A DNA stretch of 64,000 nt. Origin: Burkholderia sp. BCC1644 (GTDB lineage Bacteria > Pseudomonadota > Gammaproteobacteria > Burkholderiales > Burkholderiaceae). Both the position numbers and the translations under genes were made by a program. The notes beneath the pieces were generated by a model. It had not been told where the DNA came from. It saw only the letters and a list, made by a program, of their open reading frames with translations, and searched no databases. How positions within the stretch are numbered: position 1 is the stretch's first letter; every line of letters starts with the position of its first letter. This document shows positions 57,253 through 64,000 of the stretch, piece after piece. The stretch spans positions 1-64,000 of the forward strand of contig NZ_CADFEI010000004.1 in the NCBI RefSeq assembly GCF_902833225.1. Reading direction: 5' to 3'.

Positions 57253-57306
57253 AGCCACAGGGCTCGCAGGGCTGGTTCCTGTGGCCACTGTGGCTTTTGT
57301 TTTTGT
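57253..57306 (+). promoter_or_regulatory. Competing hairpins in the acpP-fabF gap (possible attenuator)
   Basis: The 5' arm AGCCACAG (57253-57260) can pair with CTGTGGCT (57288-57295), which is followed directly by a T-rich run (a terminator-like form). Alternatively GCCACAGG (57254-57261) pairs with CCTGTGGC (57278-57285). The two pairings exclude each other. Confidence 0.5.
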
Positions 57307-57332
57307 CATCCAATAATGGAAAAGAGGTTACC

Positions 57333-58565
57333 GTGAGCCGCCGTCGTGTTGTCGTTACAGGCCTGGGGCTTATTTCGCCTGTTGGCAATAGTGTTGCCGA
57401 CGGCTGGGCCAATCTCGTCGCCGGCAAGTCCGGTATCGCCACCGTCACGAAGTTCGATCCGTCGAACCTCGCCGTGCATTTCGCGGGCGAGGTGAAGGGT
57501 TTCAACGCCGAGGAGTACATTCCGGCGAAGGAAGCCCGCAGCATGGATACGTTCATCCATTACGGCATCGCCGCCGGCGTCCAGGCCATCAAGGACAGCG
57601 GGCTGGAAGTGAACGAAGCCAATGCCGAACGCATCGGCGTGCTGGTCGGTTCCGGCATCGGCGGCCTGCCGATGATCGAAGATACGCACCAGACCTACGT
57701 CGATCGCGGCCCGCGCCGGATTTCGCCGTTCTTCGTGCCGGGTTCGATCATCAACATGATCTCGGGTCACCTGAGCATCATGTTCGGCCTGAAGGGCCCG
57801 AACCTCGCGGCCGTGACGGCCTGCACGACCGGCCTGCACAGCATCGGCCTCGCCGCGCGCCTGATCCAGGCCGGCGACGCCGACGTGATGGTCGCGGGCG
57901 GTGCCGAATCGACGGTGTCGCCGCTCGGTATCGGCGGGTTCGCGGCAGCGCGTGCGCTGTCGACCCGCAACGACGATCCGGCGAGCGCCTCGCGTCCGTG
58001 GGACAAGGACCGCGACGGCTTCGTGCTGGGCGAGGGCGCCGGCGTGATGGTGCTCGAGGAGTACGAGGCGGCGAAGGCGCGCGGCGCGAAGATCTATGCG
58101 GAAGTCTCGGGCTTCGGCATGACGGGCGACGCGTACCACATGACCGCACCGAACATGGACGGCCCGCGCCGCTGCATGGTCGCGGCACTGCGCGACGCCG
58201 GCGTGAACGCGGACGAGGTCCAGTACCTGAACGCGCACGGCACGTCGACGCCGCTGGGCGACAAGAACGAGTCCGACGCGGTGAAGGCAGCCTTCGGCGA
58301 GCATGCGTACAAGCTCGTCGTGAATTCGACGAAGTCGATGACGGGCCACCTGCTGGGCGGCGCGGGCGGCCTCGAATCGGTGTTCACGGTGCTGGCGCTG
58401 CACAACAACGTGTCGCCGCCGACCATCAACATCTTCAACCAGGACCCCGAGTGCGATCTCGATTACTGCGCGAACACCGCGCGTGACATGAAGATCGACG
58501 TCGCCGTGAAGAACAACTTCGGCTTCGGCGGTACCAACGGCACGCTGGTGTTCAAGCGCGTCTGA
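57333..58565 (+). CDS. fabF: 3-oxoacyl-ACP synthase II FabF
   Basis: A 410-residue elongating condensing enzyme. The start is GTG at 57333 (reads [20 protein letters not shown]) with AAAGAGG just upstream. Nucleophile Cys164 lies in [11 protein letters not shown]; the two histidines are in [11 protein letters not shown] and [14 protein letters not shown]-terminal [17 protein letters not shown]. The acpP-fabF linkage is standard. Confidence 0.97.
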   Translation: MSRRRVVVTGLGLISPVGNSVADGWANLVAGKSGIATVTKFDPSNLAVHFAGEVKGFNAEEYIPAKEARSMDTFIHYGIAAGVQAIKDSGLEVNEANAERIGVLVGSGIGGLPMIEDTHQTYVDRGPRRISPFFVPGSIINMISGHLSIMFGLKGPNLAAVTACTTGLHSIGLAARLIQAGDADVMVAGGAESTVSPLGIGGFAAARALSTRNDDPASASRPWDKDRDGFVLGEGAGVMVLEEYEAAKARGAKIYAEVSGFGMTGDAYHMTAPNMDGPRRCMVAALRDAGVNADEVQYLNAHGTSTPLGDKNESDAVKAAFGEHAYKLVVNSTKSMTGHLLGGAGGLESVFTVLALHNNVSPPTINIFNQDPECDLDYCANTARDMKIDVAVKNNFGFGGTNGTLVFKRV

Positions 58566-58576
58566 CGCTGAATCGC

Positions 58577-59041
58577 TTGACGAGTCCATTCGATGCGCCG
58601 GCCGGGCGTCCGCAGCGCTTTGCGCTGCGGGCCTCGGCCGTGTCGTATGTCGTGCTGGCCGTGTTCGTCGCGGCGGCTGCCGCGTCGGCGTACCTGTTCT
58701 GGGCGCCGCGCGCGGGCGCTGCCGGCGGCGCATGCGTGTCGGCCGCGACGGCCGCCTTGCTGGCCGTGTGTGCCGCGCGGGCCTGCGCCCGCCGGTTGCC
58801 GGCCGAGCTGCGGATCGACGCATTCGGGGAAATCGCGGCGTTTGGTCGCACCGGGCGGCTGCTGGCCCGCGGCCGCGTGACGGGCCATGCGCACTGGAGC
58901 AGCCTGCTGCTGGTGCTGTCGGTCGGGCAGGGCGCCCGGCGGGCCCGGCCGCTGCTGATTCCGGCCGATGCGCTCGACGCGGCATCGTTCAGCGCGCTGT
59001 CCGTGCTGGCGAGAACCGCGGGCACGGCGGGGCGGGCATGA
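58577..59041 (+). CDS. Small membrane protein, possibly YgfX-like
   Basis: A 154-residue protein with two hydrophobic helices near 20-65 (AVSYVVLAVFVAAAAASAYL, then CVSAATAALLAVCAARACA) and a soluble C-terminal domain (ELRIDAFGEIAAFGRTGRLL). Position between fabF and rpoE and the topology recall YgfX/CptA-like proteins, but the match is not firm. The TTG at 58577 is 9 bases after the fabF stop. Confidence 0.6.
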   Translation: MTSPFDAPAGRPQRFALRASAVSYVVLAVFVAAAAASAYLFWAPRAGAAGGACVSAATAALLAVCAARACARRLPAELRIDAFGEIAAFGRTGRLLARGRVTGHAHWSSLLLVLSVGQGARRARPLLIPADALDAASFSALSVLARTAGTAGRA

Positions 59042-59132
59042 CGGCGGCATGGTTACCGACCGTAACCAGCGTCCGGCGCGGGAACGCTACAATGACGCTC
59101 CGCGTTGCATCCCTAGTTAATGGATTTGTCAG

Positions 59133-59732
59133 GTGAGTGAAAAAGAAATCGATCAGGCTCTGGTCGAACGCGTACAGAAGGGCGACAAGGCGGCGTTCGA
59201 ACTCCTGGTCTCCAAATACCACCGCAAGATCATTCGGCTGATCTCGCGCCTCGTGCGGGATCCCGCCGAGGTCGAGGATGTGGCCCAGGACGCGTTCATC
59301 AAGGCGTATCGTGCGCTGCCGCAATTTCGCGGCGAATCGGCGTTCTATACGTGGTTGTACCGAATTGCCGTCAACACGGCGAAGAACTACCTTGCGACGC
59401 AAGGCCGCCGGGCGCCGACCTCGACCGAGGCCGATGCGGAGGAAGCGGAAACTTTCTCCGATGCAGACCAACTAAGGGATATCAACACGCCTGAGTCGAT
59501 GTTGATGAGCAAGCAGATTGCCGAAACGGTCAACGCTGCAATGGCTCTGCTGCCCGAGGAACTGCGCCAGGCAATCACGCTGCGCGAGATCGAGGGCCTG
59601 AGCTACGAAGAGATCGCGGAAATGATGGGCTGTCCGATCGGGACGGTCCGGTCGCGGATCTTCCGTGCGCGTGAAGCAATCGCTGCCAAATTGCGTCCGC
59701 TGCTCGATACGCCCGAAGGCAAGCGCTGGTAA
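59133..59732 (+). CDS. rpoE: RNA polymerase sigma factor RpoE (sigma-E/AlgU)
   Basis: A 199-residue ECF sigma factor for envelope stress. Region 2: FELLVSKYHRKIIRLISRLV and VEDVAQDAFIKAYRALPQF. Region 4: LPEELRQAITLREIEGLSYE, GTVRSRIFRAREAIA. The start is GTG at 59133 (reads MSEKEIDQ). It is followed by its regulators rseA, rseB and mucD. A small palindrome GGTTAC-N5-GTAACC (59051-59067) and a -10-like TACAAT (59088-59093) lie upstream. Confidence 0.97.
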   Translation: MSEKEIDQALVERVQKGDKAAFELLVSKYHRKIIRLISRLVRDPAEVEDVAQDAFIKAYRALPQFRGESAFYTWLYRIAVNTAKNYLATQGRRAPTSTEADAEEAETFSDADQLRDINTPESMLMSKQIAETVNAAMALLPEELRQAITLREIEGLSYEEIAEMMGCPIGTVRSRIFRAREAIAAKLRPLLDTPEGKRW

Positions 59733-59818
59733 GCGCCAAGGGCGGAACGACGCGGGTCGGGGTCTAGTTACGGATAGAGTCGTGAAGTCACGACGGGGTG
59801 TGCAAGATGGGGAGCATC

Positions 59819-60436
59819 ATGGGGTCGGTCAATACGCAATCGCAAGCGTGCTCGCGCGGCGAGCGCCTTTCCGCGCTGGTCGACGGCGAAATGTTCGATG
59901 GCCCGGACCACGGGCAGTTTCTGGCTGAGCTCGACCGCGCGGATCGCGCTGTGTGGGCCCAATACCACCTGATCGGCGATGCGCTGCGCTCGGACGAGCT
60001 CGCGCTGTCGCCCGCGCTGAGCGTCGCGTTCACCGCGCGCATGTCGGCTGCGCTCGAGAGCGAGCCGCACCTGCTCGCGCCGGCGGCCGCGCCGGTCGCG
60101 CGCAAGCTGCTGTCGCTGCGCCGGCGCGTCGTGCCCGCGCTCGCGGTCGCGGCCGCGGCGGCCACGCTGACGTGGATCGTCGTCCCGCAGATGCAGACGG
60201 CCGGTGCCCCGGGCGCCGTCCAGGTCGCGTCGGCCGGTGCGCAGCAAGGCGGCAATATGCAGCGCGTGACGGTTGCACAGGCATCGGCCCAGCCGGGCCT
60301 GCAGGACGTCAACATCATTCGCGATGCGAGCCTCGACCAATATCTTGAAGCGCACCAGCAATTCGCGCAGCAGCCCGTCGTCACGGGTTCGATGCCGCTG
60401 ATCCGCGCAGCCGTGACCACCACGCCAGGCCAATAA
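59819..60436 (+). CDS. rseA: Anti-sigma-E factor RseA/MucA
   Basis: A 205-residue single-pass anti-sigma factor. The N-terminal cytosolic part (GERLSALVDGEMFDGPDHGQ, WAQYHLIGDALRSDEL) binds sigma-E; one transmembrane helix at about 104-122 (ALAVAAAAATLTWIVVP); a short periplasmic tail follows. ATG 59819 has GGGGAG nearby; ATG 59807 and GTG 59798 are alternatives. Confidence 0.93.
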   Translation: MGSVNTQSQACSRGERLSALVDGEMFDGPDHGQFLAELDRADRAVWAQYHLIGDALRSDELALSPALSVAFTARMSAALESEPHLLAPAAAPVARKLLSLRRRVVPALAVAAAAATLTWIVVPQMQTAGAPGAVQVASAGAQQGGNMQRVTVAQASAQPGLQDVNIIRDASLDQYLEAHQQFAQQPVVTGSMPLIRAAVTTTPGQ

Positions 60437-60441
60437 ACCCG

Positions 60442-61494
60442 ATGCGGACATTGCAGTTGAATCACGCCATCTCCGGATGGAAGCGGCTGCCGGCTCTCCT
60501 GCTTTGCGCAGCCGCCCTGTTGTCCGTTCAATCCCTTCCTGCCAGCGCCCAGCAACCGGACGATCCCGTCGCGACCCGCAAGGGCGCCGCGGACTGGCTC
60601 GACCGCGTCCAGCAGGCGGCGCAGCAGCAGAGCTACGAAGGTACGTTCGTCTATCAGCGCGGCGGGTATGTCCAGTCGTCGCGCATTGCGCACGTCGCGT
60701 CCCGCGACGGCGAGTTCGAGCGGATCGAGACGCTCGACGGCAAGCCGCGCAAGCTGCTGCGGCATAACGACGAGCTGTACACGTTCGTGCCCGAGCGCAA
60801 GCTGTGCGTGGTCGAGCGCCGTCAGACGCGCGACTCGTTCCCCGCGCTGCTCGGCGCGAGCGGCGAGCACGTGATGTCCGTCTACGACGCGAAGTCGCTC
60901 GGCAAGGACCGCGTGGCCGGGATCGACGCGCAGGTCGTCGAGCTCGTGCCGAAGGATGCATACCGCTTCACGTACAAGCTGTGGGCCGACGCGCGCACGG
61001 GGCTGCTGCTGCGTTCGCAGACGCTCGATGCGAACGATCACGTGCTCGAACAGATTGCGTTCTCCCAGCTGCAGACGGGCGGCGCGAGCGGCGACAAGGC
61101 CGCGATTGCGGCGGGCATGCGCAACCTGAGCGGCTGGACGGTCGTGCGCCCGCCGGTCGCGACGGTCGACATGGAAGCGCAGGGCTGGCAACTCGCACCG
61201 AGCGTCGCCGGCTTCCAGAAGATTCGTGAAGTGCGCCGGCCGATGGCCGCGCGCGACGCAGGGGAGCCGCCGATTCCGGTCGATCAGGCCGTCTTCACCG
61301 ACGGTCTCGCGACGATCTCGGTGTTCATCGAGCCGGCCGAGAAGAATACGCGCAAGGAAGGCGCGGGCAGCACCGGTGCAACGAACGTTCTCGTGAAGCG
61401 CCGCGGCGACTACTGGATCACCGTGCTCGGTGAAGTGCCGCCGGCTACGTTGCAGCAGTTCGCGTCTGCCATAGAATACAAGGCTTCCAAGTAA
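60442..61494 (+). CDS. rseB: Sigma-E regulatory protein RseB/MucB
   Basis: A 350-residue periplasmic protein that shields RseA from proteolysis. The signal peptide ends near residue 36 (LPASAQQ). The first domain resembles lipid-binding LolA folds (LDRVQQAAQQQSYEGTFVYQ, SSRIAHVASRDGEFERIETL); the C-terminal MucB/RseB domain follows (about 220-340). It starts five bases after rseA. Confidence 0.94.
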   Translation: MRTLQLNHAISGWKRLPALLLCAAALLSVQSLPASAQQPDDPVATRKGAADWLDRVQQAAQQQSYEGTFVYQRGGYVQSSRIAHVASRDGEFERIETLDGKPRKLLRHNDELYTFVPERKLCVVERRQTRDSFPALLGASGEHVMSVYDAKSLGKDRVAGIDAQVVELVPKDAYRFTYKLWADARTGLLLRSQTLDANDHVLEQIAFSQLQTGGASGDKAAIAAGMRNLSGWTVVRPPVATVDMEAQGWQLAPSVAGFQKIREVRRPMAARDAGEPPIPVDQAVFTDGLATISVFIEPAEKNTRKEGAGSTGATNVLVKRRGDYWITVLGEVPPATLQQFASAIEYKASK

Positions 61495-61510
61495 CGCTAC
61501 GGCTTCCGAC

Positions 61511-63016
61511 ATGATGAAACTCACGCTGCGCAAATGGCTCGCGGCGGCGGCGCTGTCTGCCTGCCTGCCGCTCGTGCCGCATACCGCGTTCGCGGTGACG
61601 GCTCCCGCTGCCAGCCTGCCCGACTTCGCCGATCTCGTCGAAAAGGTCGGGCCGGCCGTCGTGAACATCCGGACCACCGCCAACGTGCCGACGAACAGCG
61701 GCCCGCGCGGGATGCTCCCGCCGGGCTTCGACAACGGCGACATGTCGGAATTCTTCCGGCGCTTCTTCGGCATTCCGCTGCCGCAGGCGCCCGGCAGCGG
61801 TAACGGCGGCGGCAACGGCAGCAACCCGAAGAGCGCGCCGGCGCCGGACAATCCGCCCGACACCGAGCAGAACCGTGGCGTGGGCTCGGGCTTCATCGTG
61901 TCGGCCGACGGTTACGTGATGACCAATGCGCACGTCGTCGACGATGCGGACACCATCTACGTGACGCTGACCGACAAGCGTGAATTCAAGGCAAAGCTGA
62001 TCGGCGTCGACGATCGCACGGACGTCGCGGTCGTGAAGATCCAGGCGTCGAACCTGCCGGTCGTCGCGATCGGCGATTCGAACAAGGTGCGCGTCGGCGA
62101 GTGGGTCGTCGCGATCGGTTCGCCGTTCGGCCTCGACAACACGGTGACGGCCGGCATCGTCAGCTCGAAGAGCCGCAATACGGGCGACTACCTGCCGTTC
62201 ATCCAGACCGACGTCGCCGTGAATCCCGGCAACTCGGGCGGCCCGCTGATCAACATGCAGGGCGAGGTGATCGGCATCAACTCGCAGATCTACAGCCGGA
62301 CCGGCGGCTTCATGGGCATCTCGTTCGCGATTCCGATCGACGAGGCGATGCGCGTGGCCGACCAGCTGAAGGCGACCGGCAAGGTCACGCGCGGCCGGAT
62401 CGCGGTCGCGATCGGCGAGGTGACGAAGGATGTGGCCGACTCGATCGGGCTGCCGAAGGCCGAAGGCGCGCTCGTCAGCAGCGTCGAGCCGGGTGGCCCG
62501 GCCGACAAGGCGGGCATCCAGCCGGGCGACATTATCCTGAAGTTCAACGGCCGTCCGGTCGATACGGCGTCGGACCTGCCGCGCATGGTCGGCGACACGA
62601 AGCCCGGCGCGAAAGCGACGGTCAGCGTGTGGCGCAAGGGTCAGGCACGCGATCTGCCGATCACGATCGCGGAGACGCCGGCCGAGTCGACGGCGAAGGC
62701 CGAGCAGCGCAAGAATGTGCCGCAGAAGCCGCGCCAGACCAATTCGCTCGGCCTGACGGTCAGCGACCTGACGGCTGACCAGATGAAGACGCTGAAGCTG
62801 AAGAACGGCGTGCAGATCGACGGTGTCGACGGTCCGGCCGCCCGTGCGGGCCTGCAGCGCGGCGACATCGTGCTGCGTGTCGGCGACACCGACATCACGA
62901 ACGCGAAGCAGTTCGCCGACGTGACGGCGCAGCTCGATCCGCAGAAGGCGGTCGCGGTGCTCGTGCGGCGTGGCGACAACACGCAGTTCGTGCCCGTGCG
63001 GCCGCGCCAGAAGTAA
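61511..63016 (+). CDS. mucD: Periplasmic serine protease MucD/DegP
   Basis: A 501-residue HtrA-type protease/chaperone. Signal peptide to about residue 29; catalytic His in TNAHVVDD, Asp in DDRTDVAVVKI, and Ser in NPGNSGGPLINM. Two PDZ domains at about 285-375 and 410-490. An RseB-linked DegP in this position is usually called MucD and degrades misfolded envelope proteins. Confidence 0.95.
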   Translation: MMKLTLRKWLAAAALSACLPLVPHTAFAVTAPAASLPDFADLVEKVGPAVVNIRTTANVPTNSGPRGMLPPGFDNGDMSEFFRRFFGIPLPQAPGSGNGGGNGSNPKSAPAPDNPPDTEQNRGVGSGFIVSADGYVMTNAHVVDDADTIYVTLTDKREFKAKLIGVDDRTDVAVVKIQASNLPVVAIGDSNKVRVGEWVVAIGSPFGLDNTVTAGIVSSKSRNTGDYLPFIQTDVAVNPGNSGGPLINMQGEVIGINSQIYSRTGGFMGISFAIPIDEAMRVADQLKATGKVTRGRIAVAIGEVTKDVADSIGLPKAEGALVSSVEPGGPADKAGIQPGDIILKFNGRPVDTASDLPRMVGDTKPGAKATVSVWRKGQARDLPITIAETPAESTAKAEQRKNVPQKPRQTNSLGLTVSDLTADQMKTLKLKNGVQIDGVDGPAARAGLQRGDIVLRVGDTDITNAKQFADVTAQLDPQKAVAVLVRRGDNTQFVPVRPRQK

Positions 63017-63023
63017 CGCGCCG

Positions 63024-63260
63024 ATGTTCACGCTCTACGGCCGCGGCTGGTGCCACCTGTGCGACGACATGCGCGACGCACTGGCGCCGGTGGCGGCCGA
63101 ATTCAGCGTCGCGGTCGATTACGTCGACATCGATACCGATGCGGCGCTGGTTGCCCGTTACGACGAGGACGTGCCCGTGCTGCTGCTGGACGGCGCGGAA
63201 GTGTGCCGCCACCGGTTCGACGACACGCGGGTGCGCGACGCGCTGGCGGCCCGGCGCTGA
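63024..63260 (+). CDS. Glutaredoxin-family protein
   Basis: A 78-residue thioredoxin-fold protein with an active-site CxxC (GWCHLC) near the N-terminus and the cis-proline region VPVLLLDGAEVC. Seven bases after mucD and in the same operon. No signal peptide, so it is cytosolic. Its target is unknown. Confidence 0.88.
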   Translation: MFTLYGRGWCHLCDDMRDALAPVAAEFSVAVDYVDIDTDAALVARYDEDVPVLLLDGAEVCRHRFDDTRVRDALAARR

Positions 63261-63459
63261 GCCCGGCCTGTCGCCGGCGGGTGTCGCTTCGTGCGGGGCG
63301 TCGCCCGGCGGGCGCCTCCGGCCGGGCGCCGCGCGGCCAGGCGTCCGAAATCCCGCCCGTCGTAAGCCTTTTCGGCTAAAATAGGCTGTTTTTTCACCGA
63401 CTTACACAAGGCGTGCTCCGCAGTCGTCGAGCGCGCCTTTTTCGCTTGATCGGCACTGA

Positions 63460-64000
<541 letters not shown>

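Overview
The window is a stretch of GC-rich (about two thirds G+C) betaproteobacterial chromosome. Gene content, gene order and protein sequences (rpsP-rimM-trmD-rplS, yceD-rpmF-plsX-fabHDG-acpP-fabF-rpoE-rseAB-mucD-lepA, a divergent rne/rluC pair) fit the main chromosome of a Burkholderia species, most likely the B. cepacia complex. That assignment comes from recognising the proteins, not from a database search. I see no prophage, insertion sequence, integrase, CRISPR array or replication origin. Coding density is high and nearly all genes are core genes.

Layout. 1-5.3 kb: the end of an acyl-CoA dehydrogenase gene; dadA divergent from an Lrp-type regulator; a radical SAM gene behind a textbook SOS promoter; a TM2 membrane protein; and an exported PQQ-type sugar dehydrogenase. 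5.4-9.6 kb: ribosome operon rpsP-rimM-trmD-rplS, a NUDIX CoA pyrophosphatase and a CobD/CbiB-like membrane protein. 9.7-16.3 kb: a zinc-ribbon protein, rsgA, an M48 protease, orn, mog, darP, pmbA and folA. 16.5-18.8 kb: a small secreted protein divergent from a VpsR-like sigma-54 activator. 18.8-32.0 kb: thyA, a large FecR-like exported protein, an ArsR regulator, a tiny putative lipoprotein, a thioesterase, fumC, a MATE pump, an S4 RNA-binding protein, two uncharacterised proteins, araC-azlC-azlD and creA. 32.1-39.1 kb: two identical tRNA-Asn genes, fdxA, pncB, lutC-like, an NhaD-type antiporter, a 2-hydroxyacid dehydrogenase and rmuC. 39.1-43.1 kb: a GNAT gene with a small membrane protein, then moeA, mobA and moaA. 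43.2-50.2 kb: rne, a 722-bp divergent region, then rluC with HAD phosphatase, Rieske and sppA-like genes. 50.2-51.6 kb: a maf/methyltransferase pair. 51.8-58.6 kb: fatty-acid synthesis cluster. 58.6-64 kb: envelope-stress operon and the start of lepA.

How they work together. The fatty-acid block carries the initiation and first elongation enzymes (PlsX, FabH, FabD, FabG, ACP, FabF). It leads directly into sigma-E, its anti-sigma factor, the anti-sigma partner and the MucD/DegP protease, so lipid supply and envelope quality control sit side by side. Molybdenum cofactor genes are split between mog (13 kb) and moeA-mobA-moaA (40-43 kb).

The most interesting element is at 16.5-18.8 kb. The 108-residue secreted protein of unknown function has a -24/-12 (sigma-54) type promoter with exact GG-N10-GC spacing. 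About 66-90 bp further upstream lies a 16-bp perfect palindrome with an extra half-site, and the next divergent gene encodes a sigma-54 activator. This looks like a self-contained regulator/target pair that I cannot match to a described system. Second is the SOS box inside a 15-bp-arm inverted repeat at 2315-2350.
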